A DNA stretch of 64,000 bases from Jannaschia donghaensis (GCF_001403795.1 NZ_CXSU01000011.1:69300-133299); one strand, 5' to 3'; shown: positions 1 to 10,008, counted from the stretch's first letter. Program-made: numbers and translations. The notes: generated from the letters alone by a model not told the origin.

Positions 1-1104
1 CTCGACGGTGATCTGACGGCCAACGAGATGGAGGAGGCGGCGCTTGGCTGGCTTTTGTCGAGCTACGGCTTCACCCGGTACAAGGGCAAGGCCACCGACG
101 GCGCACATCTGAAGGCGCCCAAGGGCATCGACGCCGCCCGCCTGGAGGCGATCGCGGCGGGCGAGTTCCTGACGCGTGACCTGATCAACACGCCCGCATC
201 CGACATGGGCCCGGACGAGTTGGAACAGGCCGCGCGCGATCTGGCCGCCACGCACGGGGCGACTTTGCACGTGACCGAAGGCGACGATCTGCTGACGCAG
301 AACTTCCCGCTGATCCATGCGGTGGGGCGTGCCGCAACCCGCGTGCCCCGTTTGATCGACATGACCTGGGGGACGGACGGGCCGCAGGTCACGTTGGTGG
401 GCAAAGGCGTGTGTTTCGACACCGGCGGCCTGAACCTGAAACCCGGCGCATCGATGGGCCTGATGAAGAAGGACATGGGCGGGGCCGCGACGGTGCTGGG
501 CCTTGCCCATATGATCATGGCGACCGGATCCACGCTGCGCCTTCGGGTCCTGATCCCGGCGGTGGAAAATGCCGTCGCGGGCAACGCCTTTCGGCCCGGC
601 GACATCCTGACCGCGCGAAACGGCCTGACGGTGGAGGTCAACAATACCGATGCCGAGGGTCGCCTGGTGCTGGCCGATGCGCTGGCCCTGGCGGACGAGA
701 CGCCGCCCGACCTGATGATCTGCATGGCGACGCTGACCGGTGCCGCGCGCGTGGCCGTCGGGCCCGACCTTGCCCCGTTCTACACCGACGACGACGCGCT
801 TGCGATGGCGCTGGCGCAGGCGGGCAAGCGCGTGCGCGACCCCCTTTGGCGGATGCCGCTGCACCGCCCCTATGATGCGATGATCGAGCCGGGGATCGCC
901 GATCTGGACAACGCGCCGTCGGGCGGATTCGCGGGCAGCATCACCGCCGCCCTGTTTCTCGACCGGTTCGTGCGCGATACGCCGCTTTTCGCGCATTTCG
1001 ATATCTACGGCTGGAACCCGACGGCCGCGCCCGCCCGCCCCAAGGGTGGCGTCGGCATGGCCGCGCGCGCGATCTTCGACGCGCTGCCCAAGGTCCTCGC
1101 ATGA
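1..1104 (+). CDS. M17 leucyl aminopeptidase family protein (5' end cut)
   Basis: Two-zinc cytosolic exopeptidase that removes N-terminal residues from peptides. The frame is open from base 1, so the start lies upstream; 367 residues are visible and include the whole catalytic domain. The metal-site stretch GKGVCFDTGGLNLK (bases about 400-441), the following KKDMGG, and the family signature NTDAEGRL (643-666) carry the zinc ligands and the catalytic Lys and Arg. The stop codon overlaps the start of the NlpC/P60 gene as ATGA, so the two are probably translated together. Assignment to M17 is firm; whether it is PepA-like or the shorter PepB-like form cannot be decided without the missing N-terminus. 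Confidence 0.93.
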   Translation, partial: LDGDLTANEMEEAALGWLLSSYGFTRYKGKATDGAHLKAPKGIDAARLEAIAAGEFLTRDLINTPASDMGPDELEQAARDLAATHGATLHVTEGDDLLTQNFPLIHAVGRAATRVPRLIDMTWGTDGPQVTLVGKGVCFDTGGLNLKPGASMGLMKKDMGGAATVLGLAHMIMATGSTLRLRVLIPAVENAVAGNAFRPGDILTARNGLTVEVNNTDAEGRLVLADALALADETPPDLMICMATLTGAARVAVGPDLAPFYTDDDALAMALAQAGKRVRDPLWRMPLHRPYDAMIEPGIADLDNAPSGGFAGSITAALFLDRFVRDTPLFAHFDIYGWNPTAAPARPKGGVGMAARAIFDALPKVLA

Positions 1105-1955
1105 CGGCCTACGACCCACGAATGACGCCGGCCAACGGCCATGCCGCCGCGTACGAATTGCGCGGGCTGGTCGAGGCGACCCGCTATGTCAAAGGCACGG
1201 TCCGCACGGTACAGCAGCCCCTGGTGAACCTGTCGGACAGCCCGCGCGGCGAACGCTCCAGCCAGCTTCTCTTCGGAGAGGCGTTCCGCGTCATCGACGA
1301 ACGCGACGGCTTTGCCTTCGGTCAATCCCTGCGCGACGGATACTGCGGCTATGTCATCGCCGGGGCCCTGACCCGGCAGGAAGCGGCGACGCATTGGGTC
1401 GCCGCCCCCGCCACGCATCTCTATCCCAAGGCCCGGCTCAAGGCCCCGCCCGAAGTCGCGATCTTTTTCGGCAGCCACGTCCGCGTCACCTCGGATCTTG
1501 GCGATTTCAAGAAAATTTCGACTGGTCACTTCATCCCGACGGGGCACCTTCAAAGCCTGCGCGCCCGGTTTTCGGACCCGGTGGGCGTGGCGGACATGTT
1601 TCTGGGCACACCATATCTTTGGGGTGGGTCGTCTCGCTGGGGCATCGATTGTTCGGGTCTGGTGCAGATGGCGCTGGTTGCCTGTGGCCACGATTGCCCG
1701 CGCGACAGCGATCAGCAGCGGGGTGTGGGCCGCGAATTGCACCCCGATGAGCCCGCGCGGCGCGGCGACCTCGTGTTCTGGAAGGGCCACGTCGGCTTCA
1801 TGTCTGACGACACGACATTACTCCACGCGAACGCCCACCACATGGCCGTCGCCTACGAGCCGCTGACACAGGCCTGCGCCCGGATTGCCGCCGGCGAAAA
1901 CGGAGCGGGATCGGGCGATGTGGTGATGCGACGGCGGGTGGAGACGGGACGCTAG
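1101..1955 (+). CDS. NlpC/P60 family cell-wall hydrolase
   Basis: Predicted C40 cysteine peptidase acting on peptidoglycan stem peptides, 284 residues. The N-terminal two thirds carry SH3-like segments (about residues 25-150). The C-terminal NlpC/P60 domain has the catalytic Cys184 in WGIDCSGL, His230 in WKGHVGFM, and a third polar position near His242. No signal peptide is visible, which is common for the alphaproteobacterial members encoded next to an M17 aminopeptidase. It overlaps that gene by 4 bases, so a shared role in cell-wall peptide turnover is plausible (inference). Confidence 0.9.
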   Translation: MTAYDPRMTPANGHAAAYELRGLVEATRYVKGTVRTVQQPLVNLSDSPRGERSSQLLFGEAFRVIDERDGFAFGQSLRDGYCGYVIAGALTRQEAATHWVAAPATHLYPKARLKAPPEVAIFFGSHVRVTSDLGDFKKISTGHFIPTGHLQSLRARFSDPVGVADMFLGTPYLWGGSSRWGIDCSGLVQMALVACGHDCPRDSDQQRGVGRELHPDEPARRGDLVFWKGHVGFMSDDTTLLHANAHHMAVAYEPLTQACARIAAGENGAGSGDVVMRRRVETGR

Positions 1956-2031
1956 TTCGTGTGTGTCCGCTTTGCGGACGAAGCGCTATTTCGCTGCGAC
2001 TGCGCCAAGGCCTGCTTTTGTAATGCGAGAC

Positions 2032-2613
2032 CTACCTACCCAGCCATCTTTCTAAGATTGACCAAAGTAGTAGGCCCAGAAGGCCGAGCAAAGCCATTTG
2101 TGACAGAAATCCTGACCACAAGCTGGTTAGGACGTAGGTTTCCATGAGCTCTGGATAGTCGATGTATCTGCGCCGGTCTGGCAGGATGAAGGCGAGCGCC
2201 CCTTGGAACGCGGTGCTGCCGATTAGCGCGATATGCAAAACCCAGAAAAGGATCTTGGTCAGGGTTGGATATCTCATCGCGCCGCACCGCGTTTGCACCC
2301 AAGTTATCGCCCCGAAGACCGCCATTGCGATGCCAAGGTTCAGCGTGAAATAACCATGGCTCACAACATAGTAGGTGTCGTGATACGCGGGCTCTGTTTG
2401 TTTGATTTGGCTTGGAACAAACTGGACTTGCGCAAAGCTGGCGGCCCCAAAAGCTCCGTAGACGACCGCAGCGGCAAAGAATAACGCAGCTGGCTTCCAA
2501 CCGCGAAGATGAGCCAGAAGCGGAGCAAATATCAAACCAAACAGAGACACTAAAGAATAAATCACGATCACGTTCTCTTGACCTGATATGCCATCTGCCA
2601 CTGAAGCCGACAT
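2032..2613 (-). CDS. COX1-derived orphan membrane protein
   Basis: A 193-residue protein with about five membrane segments (roughly residues 15-36, 41-62, 84-106, 118-143, 160-187). Its C-terminal two thirds match the end of cytochrome c oxidase subunit I: YHDTYYVVSHGYFTLNLG (77-94) corresponds to the helix X region HDTYYVVAHFHYVLS, and RRYIDYPE (148-155) to the PRRYIDYPDAF stretch after helix XI. The first helix X histidine is kept (His86, heme a3 ligand in COX1) but the second (heme a ligand) is Tyr88. The CuB-site helices are absent, so it cannot be an oxidase. The gene is visibly AT-richer than its neighbours and stands alone. Function unknown. Confidence 0.75.
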   Translation of the reverse strand: MSASVADGISGQENVIVIYSLVSLFGLIFAPLLAHLRGWKPAALFFAAAVVYGAFGAASFAQVQFVPSQIKQTEPAYHDTYYVVSHGYFTLNLGIAMAVFGAITWVQTRCGAMRYPTLTKILFWVLHIALIGSTAFQGALAFILPDRRRYIDYPELMETYVLTSLWSGFLSQMALLGLLGLLLWSILERWLGR

Positions 2614-2863
2614 TGATCAATGTCGCAGCATCAGTTGGAATGGGTTCAGTCAGGACGTTCGCTGCGAACCGACAGTCTTCCGACAGGCCAATTTGAACCG
2701 CCCCCGCACAGGCGCACAAATTCCCTCTTGGTTTCGCAAACGGTGCGATTCGATATGGGTGACGCGGATCCCCCGTTCCTTCCTTTGAAATCCGACGCCC
2801 TATACAGCCGGCCTGCGACCGCTATACCGAGGGCGAAATTGACCCCCGAACGTCAGGACCCCC

Positions 2864-4441
2864 ATGGCCCCCCGCCTGATCAAAGGCTTCCTCACCGTCG
2901 GCGGCTGGACCATGCTCAGTCGTGTTCTGGGCTTCGTGCGCGACATCCTGATCGCGCGGTTTCTGGGCACCGGCGTCGCGGCAGAGGCGTTTTTCGTCGC
3001 GTTTTCCCTGCCCAATATGTTCCGACGGTTCTTCGCCGAAGGCGCATTCAACATGGCCTTCGTCCCCCTTTACGCAAAGAAGCTGGAGGCGGAGGGCGCG
3101 GAAGCCGACGCCTTCGCCCGCGACGCGGTTGCTGGCATGGTGATGATCCTGACGCTCTTTTCGGTGGTCGGCATTGTGTTCATGCCCGCGCTGGTCCTGG
3201 CTATGGCGTCAGGGTTCGCCGACGACGCCCGCTTCTCCCTCGCGGTGTTTTACGGTCGGATCGCGTTTCCTTATATCCTGCTCATTTCGCTGGCCGCCCT
3301 GGTGTCGGGCGTGCTCAATTCGAACGGTCGTTTCCTTGCGGCCGCGGCGGCCCCGGCGCTGCTGAACATCGTCTTCGTCGCTGCCGTCGCCCTGGTGTGG
3401 TTCTTTCCCTGGCTGGTGCCCTACGCAACGCCAGTGCCCGAGTTGATCTTCGGCCGTGCGCTGATCTGGGCCGTCCCGGTGGGCGGTGCCGCGCAGCTTG
3501 CTCTGGTGTGGTGGGCCGCGGCCCGTGCGGGGCATCGCCTGCTGCCGCGCCGTCGACCACGCCTGACCAAGGATCTCAAACGCCTGCTCGTCATCGCGGC
3601 CCCTGCGGCGCTTGCCGGCGGCGTGGTGCAGGTGAACCTGCTGGTGGGGCGTCAGGTGGCCAGCTATTTCGACGGGGCGGTCGCCTGGCTGAACTACGCT
3701 GACCGCCTGTATCAGCTGCCCTTGGGCGTTGTGGGCATCGCCATCGGCGTCGTGTTGTTGCCCGACCTGTCGCGCCGCGTCCGCGCGGGCGACGAGGACG
3801 GCCAGCGCGACGCGTATTCCCGCGCGTTCGAGTTTTCCTGGCTTCTGACCATCCCGTCGGCGGTTGCCCTCTTGGTGGTGCCCCTGCCGCTGGTTTCGGT
3901 CCTGTTCGAAAGGGGGGCCTTCGACGCGGACGATACGGCGGCGACGGCCATCGCGCTGATGATCTATGCAGTGGGCCTGCCGGCCTTCGTGCTTCAGAAA
4001 GTGCTGCAACCGATCTATTTCGCGCGCGAAGACACGCGGAGCCCGCTGCGGTTTGCCGTCGTCTCTCTTGTCATCAACGCGGTCGTCGCGCTTGGGCTGT
4101 CGCCGGTGATCGGCTGGCCCGCCGCTGCCCTTGGAACCACGCTCGCGGCCTGGGGCATGGTCGTTCTTCTGGCGCGCGGGGTCCGCGGCTTGGGGGCCCT
4201 TGCCACATTGGACGACCGCGCGCGGACGCGGGCCTGGCGCATCGTCCTGGCGGCGGTGCTTATGGGGTTCGTGTTGTGGATCACGATGCTGATCCTGGGG
4301 CCGATGTTCGCCGGCACCTGGCGCGGGCTGGCGCTGGCGGTGCTGGTCGGGATGGGCATCCTGTCGTATTTCGGGTTCGCGCAACTGGTCGGGGCCGTGC
4401 GGCTGGCCGAGCTGAAGGCGGCCCTGCGGCGTCAGCGCTGA
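2864..4441 (+). CDS. murJ: Lipid II flippase MurJ (MviN)
   Basis: Inner-membrane MOP-superfamily flippase that moves lipid II to the periplasmic face for peptidoglycan synthesis. At 525 residues with about 14 hydrophobic segments it has the usual family length. The N-terminus KGFLTVGGWTMLSRVLGFVR and the segment FRRFFAEGAFNMAFVPLY are typical MurJ signatures. The ATG at 2864 begins at the conserved N-terminus. The 3' end overlaps the convergent rhomboid-like gene by 10 bases. A murJ-rhomboid-trpS neighbourhood is, as I recall, common in Rhodobacteraceae. Confidence 0.96.
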   Translation: MAPRLIKGFLTVGGWTMLSRVLGFVRDILIARFLGTGVAAEAFFVAFSLPNMFRRFFAEGAFNMAFVPLYAKKLEAEGAEADAFARDAVAGMVMILTLFSVVGIVFMPALVLAMASGFADDARFSLAVFYGRIAFPYILLISLAALVSGVLNSNGRFLAAAAAPALLNIVFVAAVALVWFFPWLVPYATPVPELIFGRALIWAVPVGGAAQLALVWWAAARAGHRLLPRRRPRLTKDLKRLLVIAAPAALAGGVVQVNLLVGRQVASYFDGAVAWLNYADRLYQLPLGVVGIAIGVVLLPDLSRRVRAGDEDGQRDAYSRAFEFSWLLTIPSAVALLVVPLPLVSVLFERGAFDADDTAATAIALMIYAVGLPAFVLQKVLQPIYFAREDTRSPLRFAVVSLVINAVVALGLSPVIGWPAAALGTTLAAWGMVVLLARGVRGLGALATLDDRARTRAWRIVLAAVLMGFVLWITMLILGPMFAGTWRGLALAVLVGMGILSYFGFAQLVGAVRLAELKAALRRQR

Positions 4442-5124
4442 CGCAAGCGCTGGCGCAGGTGCGCAAGTGCGCCAGGGAACAGCAGCACGGCCAGCGCGTA
4501 CCCCGTGGCCGCCCCGCCCAGATCGGCCGTCCAATCCGGCAGCCATCCGAACCCGCGCGTAGCGACCAGGCCGAAGACCGGTTGGATCGCCAGCAGAAAA
4601 CCGATCAGCAGGCATGCCTTTTTCGGGTCGGCGCGCGTCAGGCCCCGTTGCGTCAGATAGGTGAATGCCCCGATCAGGCCATAGGCCGCGGGATACCCCC
4701 CGAACAACGGCGAGGCCGCGTCGAACAGGATCAGATACATCAGCGCCCCGCCGGTCGCCGCGCCGAAAAAGATGAAAAGCACCCGCAGATTGGGATAGAC
4801 GGGCGAGACCGCGTTACCGAGCGCCAGGACGAAGACCGCGACGAAGGCCGCGTGAACCATGCTGCCGTGCAAGAACGGATAGGTCAAAACCCGTACCACC
4901 TGTCGCAGCGGGAAGCTGCGGTTTTCCCACATCCATGACCAGACGCTGTCGATCACGGCCCAGTCGCGCAGGGCCGTCAGACGCCAGCCCACCGCCTCCC
5001 GACCGCCGATGAAGCCGGCCGTACCAGCCTGGAACAGAAGCTCGATCGCGATGACGACGACGGCAAGGGCGACCACGACGGGGGGCAGCGTGTTGAAGGG
5101 GCTCTGGTTGCGGGGGTCCATCAT
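4432..5124 (-). CDS. Rhomboid-fold membrane protein, probably catalytically dead
   Basis: A 230-residue polytopic membrane protein with the rhomboid layout: the FLHGSMVH segment (85-91), a glycine-rich helix before it, and the block that normally reads GASGAIFG. Here that block reads GGYPAAYG (142-149), so the catalytic Ser is Tyr144. The block that normally reads HLGG reads DLGG (201-204), so the catalytic His is Asp201. Both dyad residues are therefore lost while the fold signatures remain, which points to a pseudoprotease. It is convergent with murJ and divergent from trpS. Fold assignment is good; a role in binding membrane clients is only inference. Confidence 0.8.
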   Translation of the reverse strand: MMDPRNQSPFNTLPPVVVALAVVVIAIELLFQAGTAGFIGGREAVGWRLTALRDWAVIDSVWSWMWENRSFPLRQVVRVLTYPFLHGSMVHAAFVAVFVLALGNAVSPVYPNLRVLFIFFGAATGGALMYLILFDAASPLFGGYPAAYGLIGAFTYLTQRGLTRADPKKACLLIGFLLAIQPVFGLVATRGFGWLPDWTADLGGAATGYALAVLLFPGALAHLRQRLRQR

Positions 5125-5202
5125 GGCGGGCCTCGTTGACGGGGATTGCCCCGGTGGCTAAGCGATGGGCCGATCCGTGACCAGCCCCGCGAGGACAGAC
5201 CG

Positions 5203-6225
5203 ATGGCCGAGACGCCGACCTTCACGCCGCGCATTTTTTCCGGGATCCAGCCGTCGGGTGGGCTGACGCTGGGCAATTACCTGGGCGCGATCACCAAATT
5301 CGTCGACTGGCAGGATCGCGGCACGCACGAGACCTTGTTCTGCATGGTCGATCTGCATGCGATCACCGTGCCGCAGACGCCCGATGCCCTGCGCCACAAC
5401 ACCCGCGAGCTGTGCGCCGGGTTCCTGGCCAGCGGCATCGACCCCGAGCGCAGCATCCTGATCAACCAAAGCCAGGTGCCCGAACACGCCCAGTTGGGCT
5501 GGATCTTCAATTGCGTCGCACGGATGGGTTGGATGGGTCGGATGACCCAGTGGAAAGACAAATCCGGCAAGAACGCGGAGGCGGCGTCGCTGGGGCTGTT
5601 CGCCTATCCCGCGCTGATGGCGGCGGACATCCTTCTTTACAAATCGACCCACGTGCCGGTGGGCGAGGATCAGAAACAACATATCGAGCTGACACGCGAC
5701 ATCGCCGCAAAGTTCAACCACGATTACGGCGTCGATTTCTTCCCCCTGACCGAGCCGGTCATCGAGGGCACGGCAACGCGGATCATGTCGTTGAAGGACG
5801 GGACAAAGAAGATGTCCAAGTCCGACCCGGTGGAGGCGAGCCGGATCAATCTGACCGACGATGCGGACACGATCGCCAAGAAATTTCGCAAGGCGAAGAC
5901 CGACCCTGATCCCCTGCCCGGCGCGGTCGAGGACCTGGAGGGGCGGCCGGACGTTCGCAACCTGGTCAACATATATGCCGCGCTGGAGGGCCGTTCGGTC
6001 GATGCCGTCCTGACCGAGAAGGCGGGCGGGCAATTGGGTCATTTCAAGCAGGATCTGGCGGACCTTGCCGTCTCCAAGCTGGGCCCTGTGTCGATGGAAA
6101 TGGCGCGCCTGATGCGCGACCCGGCCGAGATCGATCGCATCCTGACCCGCGGGTCGGAGCGGGCGCGGGAAATTTCGGTGCCCGTCCTGCGCGAGGTCTA
6201 CGATATCGTCGGCATGGTCCGCTGA
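5203..6225 (+). CDS. trpS: Tryptophanyl-tRNA synthetase
   Basis: Class Ic aminoacyl-tRNA synthetase that charges tRNA-Trp. From the ATG at 5203 the protein is 340 residues, the usual size. The class I signatures are a HIGH variant in [11 protein letters not shown] near the N-terminus and KKMSKSDP at about bases 5806-5829. An in-frame ATG at 5146 would add 19 residues of unconserved sequence, and the conserved protein begins shortly after 5203, so I chose the later start. Monocistronic between the divergent rhomboid-like gene and the desaturase. Confidence 0.96.
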   Translation: MAETPTFTPRIFSGIQPSGGLTLGNYLGAITKFVDWQDRGTHETLFCMVDLHAITVPQTPDALRHNTRELCAGFLASGIDPERSILINQSQVPEHAQLGWIFNCVARMGWMGRMTQWKDKSGKNAEAASLGLFAYPALMAADILLYKSTHVPVGEDQKQHIELTRDIAAKFNHDYGVDFFPLTEPVIEGTATRIMSLKDGTKKMSKSDPVEASRINLTDDADTIAKKFRKAKTDPDPLPGAVEDLEGRPDVRNLVNIYAALEGRSVDAVLTEKAGGQLGHFKQDLADLAVSKLGPVSMEMARLMRDPAEIDRILTRGSERAREISVPVLREVYDIVGMVR

Positions 6226-6364
6226 TGGAATGCCACGCAGGCGTTCCCGGCTGGATCCGCATGCGACGAAACGCATCGGTCCGGGCCGGCGTCCCCCGCA
6301 CCTTGGGCGTTGCCCCGATGGCAAATTCCGCTATCAAGTTTGCAACGATTAGAATGGGCAGAGC

Positions 6365-7396
6365 ATGACCGAAGCAAATTCACCGGATCCTCAGGGTCCC
6401 GGCCCGATCGCCGCGCGCGATTGGATCAAGGTCCTGTCGGAATACCGCGACCCGAGCACTTTCCGCAGCTGGTTCGAAGTGGCTGTGACCGTCGTACCCT
6501 TCGTCGCGCTCTGGGCGCTGGCGTGGTGGGCGTTGTCGATCAGCGCATGGCTGACACTGGCGATTTCGCTTTGCAACGCAGCGTTTCTGCTTCGGCTTTT
6601 CGCGATCCAACACGATTGCGGTCACGGGGCCTTCTTCCGAAGCCGCGCCGTCAGCGACTGGCTCGGCCGGGTGCTTGGGGTGCTGACGCTGACGCCGTAT
6701 GACGTGTGGCGGCGGGCCCATTCGATCCACCATTCGGGAACAGGTAACCTAGCACGCCGCGATTTGGGCGAGATTTCCACCCTGACGGTGGCGGAATACC
6801 GGGCGCTGTCGCCGTTGCGCAAATTGCAGTATCGCGCCTATCGGCATCCCGTCGTATTGTTCGGCCTTGGGCCCGGCTATCTGTTTTTCGTACAAAACCG
6901 CCTGCCGATGGGATTGATGGCGCAGGCGCGCTATTGGCTGAGCGCGATGTACACCAACGCGGCGATCATCGCGGCCCTGAGCCTGGTGGTGTATTTCGGC
7001 GGCTGGATGCCGGTTCTGCTGATCTTCGTGCCGTCGACATTGCTGGCCGGAACGGCCGGGGTCTGGCTGTTCTATGTGCAGCATCAATTCGAAACGACCC
7101 GCTGGGACGAGGATGCGGACTGGGACCTGCACGAAAGCGCGTTCCACGGATCGTCGCATTATGTGCTGCCCCCCGTCCTGCAATGGCTGAGCGCGAACAT
7201 CGGGATCCACCATGTCCACCACCTCTACAGCCGCATCCCCTTCTATCGCCTACCGGACGTAATGCGGGACCACGCGGGGCTTTCGACCGTGAACAAGATG
7301 ACCATCCGTGAAAGCTTCGCGAATGCGCGGCTGCATCTGTGGGACGAAAAGAGCCGGCGGCTGCTGTCTTTCCGCGAAGCGAAGACTGTCGGCTAA
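6365..7396 (+). CDS. Membrane fatty acid desaturase
   Basis: Di-iron membrane desaturase/hydroxylase of 343 residues. The three histidine boxes are present: HDCGHGAF (83-90), HSIHH (119-123) and HHVHH (about 282-286). Hydrophobic stretches between boxes fit the usual four membrane spans. It probably inserts a double bond into membrane fatty acids; the box pattern is closest to omega-6/delta-12-type bacterial desaturases, but substrate and position cannot be read from sequence. Convergent with the TerB-like gene. Confidence 0.9.
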   Translation: MTEANSPDPQGPGPIAARDWIKVLSEYRDPSTFRSWFEVAVTVVPFVALWALAWWALSISAWLTLAISLCNAAFLLRLFAIQHDCGHGAFFRSRAVSDWLGRVLGVLTLTPYDVWRRAHSIHHSGTGNLARRDLGEISTLTVAEYRALSPLRKLQYRAYRHPVVLFGLGPGYLFFVQNRLPMGLMAQARYWLSAMYTNAAIIAALSLVVYFGGWMPVLLIFVPSTLLAGTAGVWLFYVQHQFETTRWDEDADWDLHESAFHGSSHYVLPPVLQWLSANIGIHHVHHLYSRIPFYRLPDVMRDHAGLSTVNKMTIRESFANARLHLWDEKSRRLLSFREAKTVG

Positions 7397-7467
7397 GGCA
7401 CCTGACGAAGGCCGGCGGAGCGGTTTTTGCCGCTTCGGACGGCGGGCTGTGAGGCCGAGGCATCGCC

Positions 7468-7884
7468 TCAGAGCGTGAGGTGCCTGGCCCTCGACCCGCG
7501 CTCGATCGCGGCGGCGTGAAGCGGATCGATCTCGAATTCGTAGCGGATTTCGCGCAAAAGCTCCAACTCGGTCTGGAATACCTTGCCGTCTGCCGCCGCA
7601 ACATCGCAGGCGAGGGCATAGGCCGTCTCGTAATGCGTGTCGGGGACGCTCTCCTTGATCAGCCCGATGATGGCGTCCAGCCCGTCCTCCTCCTCCAGCA
7701 GGTCGAAGACGGTCTGGGCGATGCCTTCCAGCCGATCTTCGTCGAAGCCCGCGAAAATTGGCAGGTGGTTCACGATGGACTGGATGGTGAGCAGCTCGGA
7801 CGTGCGGATCGTGGCATCCGACGCGGATACCGTGATCATCAGCGCGACGAGCGCATCCTGCGGGGAAAAACTGTGGTCGGTCAT
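7468..7884 (-). CDS. TerB-like tellurite resistance family protein
   Basis: A 138-residue, all-helical acidic protein of the TerB/DjlA-N family. The pattern of two repeated helical halves, each with an acidic Asp/Glu cluster (ASDATIRTSEL and AAADGKVFQTEL), is typical of TerB metal-binding sites. The family is often found without other tellurite genes, as here, so the name should not be taken as a phenotype. The start is placed at 7884 (MTDHSFSP); the frame continues open upstream but that part reads as low-complexity shadow of the lysK leader. Divergent from lysK. Confidence 0.82.
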   Translation of the reverse strand: MTDHSFSPQDALVALMITVSASDATIRTSELLTIQSIVNHLPIFAGFDEDRLEGIAQTVFDLLEEEDGLDAIIGLIKESVPDTHYETAYALACDVAAADGKVFQTELELLREIRYEFEIDPLHAAAIERGSRARHLTL

Positions 7885-7968
7885 TGAATGCTCCTTGCCA
7901 CAGGGATTTATTGACGGGGTCGCACCGTCACAATAGGTGAGGTCGGCTTTAACCCCGAGGATGCCCCC

Positions 7969-9537
7969 ATGACGAGTTTGCGCGACGCTGCGATGACATC
8001 GAAGGCCTGGCCTTTCGAAGAGGCGCGCAAGCTGTTGAAACGGGTGGAGAGTGCCGGCAAGGATCATGTCCTGTTCGAGACGGGATACGGGCCCAGTGGC
8101 CTGCCGCATATCGGGACGTTCGGTGAGGTCGCGCGCACGACGATGGTGCGCCGCGCGTTGAACGTCATATCGGATATTCCGACGCGGCTGATCTGTTTTT
8201 CCGACGATCTGGACGGGATGCGCAAGGTGCCCGACAACGTGCCGGACCCAGCGGCTCTGCGCGAACATCTGCAGAAGCCGCTAACGCGCGTTCCCGACCC
8301 GTTCGGCACGCACGACAGCTTCGGCGCGCATAACAATGCGATGCTGCGGCGGTTCCTGGACACGTTCGGCTTCGAATACGAGTTCATCTCGGCGACGGAA
8401 TTCTATGGCTCGGGCCGGTTCGACACGGTGCTGCGGCGTGCGGCGGAGCGATACGACGATCTGATGGAGATCATGCTGAAGTCATTGCGGGAGGAGCGGC
8501 GTCAGACCTATTCGATCTTCCTGCCGATCCACCCCGAGACCGGGCGCGTCCTTTATGTGCCGATGAAGCATGTGGATGCGCAAGACGGCACCGTGACCTT
8601 CGACGACGAAGACGGGCGCGAATGGACGTTGCCGGTGACGGGCGGGAACGTGAAGTTCCAGTGGAAGCCAGACTTCGGCGCGCGCTGGGCCGCGCTGGGC
8701 GTGGATTTCGAGATGTACGGCAAGGATCATGCTGCGAACACGCCGATCTATGGTGGGATCTGTCGCGCGCTGGGCGGGACGGCCCCGGAGAATTTCACCT
8801 ACGAGCTGTTCCTCGATGCCGAGGGGCACAAGATTTCCAAGTCGTCGGGCAACGGCATCAGTATCGACAAATGGCTGACCTACGCCGCAACGGAGTCGCT
8901 GTCGTATTTTATGTATGCCAAGCCGAAGACGGCCAAGCGGATGCATTTCGACGTGATCCCCAAGGCGTTCGACGAATATCACCAGCAGCTGCGCGCCTAC
9001 CCTGATCAGGACGCGGAAAAGCAGGCAAACAACCCGGTGTTCCATATCCACGGCGGTGACGTCCCCGCATCGGACATGGTGGTGCCCTTCACGATGCTGC
9101 TGAACATCGCCAGCGTGTCGGGGGCCTCGGATAAGGACGTGCTTTGGGGTTTCATCAATCGCTATGCGCCCGATGCCTCCCCCTCCGCCAACCCCCAGAT
9201 GGACGCGGCCGCGGCGGGTGCGGTGCGGTATTACAATGATTTCGTGAAGCCGACGAAAGTCTATCGCGCGCCGACCGAGCCCGAGCGTGCGGCGCTGGAA
9301 GCGCTGCGCGACGGATTGCGAAATTGGGACGGGGACGTCACCGACGAAGCGTTGCAAGGGTTGGTCTATGACGTCGGCCGGGACAGGTTCGACCCCATGC
9401 GAGACTGGTTCAAGGCGCTGTATCAGGTGCTTCTGGGTGCCGATCAGGGACCGCGTTTCGGCGGATTCATCGCGCTGTATGGTGTGGCGGAGACGGCCGA
9501 TCTGATCGACCGCGCGCTGGCCGGAGAGCTGGGCTGA
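7969..9537 (+). CDS. lysK: Class I lysyl-tRNA synthetase
   Basis: Charges tRNA-Lys using the class I (archaeal-type) fold, not the class II LysS of most bacteria. It has 522 residues with the HIGH-equivalent PHIGT (46-50) and the KMSKS-equivalent KISKSSGNG (about 288-296). Class I LysRS is known in alphaproteobacteria and archaea, so its presence supports the taxonomic assignment. A second ATG eight codons in (7993) is an alternative start. Confidence 0.96.
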   Translation: MTSLRDAAMTSKAWPFEEARKLLKRVESAGKDHVLFETGYGPSGLPHIGTFGEVARTTMVRRALNVISDIPTRLICFSDDLDGMRKVPDNVPDPAALREHLQKPLTRVPDPFGTHDSFGAHNNAMLRRFLDTFGFEYEFISATEFYGSGRFDTVLRRAAERYDDLMEIMLKSLREERRQTYSIFLPIHPETGRVLYVPMKHVDAQDGTVTFDDEDGREWTLPVTGGNVKFQWKPDFGARWAALGVDFEMYGKDHAANTPIYGGICRALGGTAPENFTYELFLDAEGHKISKSSGNGISIDKWLTYAATESLSYFMYAKPKTAKRMHFDVIPKAFDEYHQQLRAYPDQDAEKQANNPVFHIHGGDVPASDMVVPFTMLLNIASVSGASDKDVLWGFINRYAPDASPSANPQMDAAAAGAVRYYNDFVKPTKVYRAPTEPERAALEALRDGLRNWDGDVTDEALQGLVYDVGRDRFDPMRDWFKALYQVLLGADQGPRFGGFIALYGVAETADLIDRALAGELG

Positions 9538-9609
9538 GGCGTCGCGGCGCATTGTCCGACACCTGAAGTGTTCTAGCATCAAATTAATTAGTTGATGGAG
9601 GACGCGAAG

Positions 9610-10008
9610 ATGAAGGGACTGCTTGTTTCGATATCGGTGGCGCTGGCGGCGGGGCCGGCGCTGGCCGACGAAAGTGCGATCCAAGGTGTGATCGGGTCGC
9701 AGATCGAGGCGTTCAAGGTCGACGATTTCGGCACCGCCTTCACCTATGCGGCGCCAAATATCCAAGGCATGTTCGGATCCGCGGACAATTTCGGTCTGAT
9801 GGTCCGGCGCGGATACCCGATGGTCTGGCAGCCCGGCACCGTCGAATACCTGGGGGTGGATGACGCCGGCGCGCTGTGGCGTCAGGATGTGCTGATCACC
9901 GACGGGTTCGGGCGATTGCACAAGCTGCGCTACACCATGGTGGAGACAGCCGACGGCTGGAAGATCGCGGGCGTGCAGATCCTGGAAGCGCCCGAAGTGG
10001 GTGTCTGA
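9610..10008 (+). CDS. DUF4864 exported protein
   Basis: A 132-residue secreted protein with a cleavable signal peptide (MKGLLVSISVALAAGPALA) followed by a DUF4864 / SnoaL-like domain (IQGVIGSQIEAFKVDDFGTA and MVWQPGTVEYL). The start at 9610 is chosen because a GGAGG box at 9597-9601 lies about 8 bases before it; the earlier in-frame ATG at 9592 has no such box. Family function is unknown; the fold suggests a small cone-shaped ligand pocket (inference). Confidence 0.85.
   Translation: MKGLLVSISVALAAGPALADESAIQGVIGSQIEAFKVDDFGTAFTYAAPNIQGMFGSADNFGLMVRRGYPMVWQPGTVEYLGVDDAGALWRQDVLITDGFGRLHKLRYTMVETADGWKIAGVQILEAPEVGV

Noticed and set aside
3209-4615. A 468-codon minus-strand frame opposite murJ
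   Set aside because: Antisense of murJ, rich in Arg, Gln and His, without a start supported by a ribosome-binding site.
7400-7467. Hairpins between the desaturase and TerB-like genes as a regulatory element
   Set aside because: Short GC stems between convergent genes are ordinary weak terminators.
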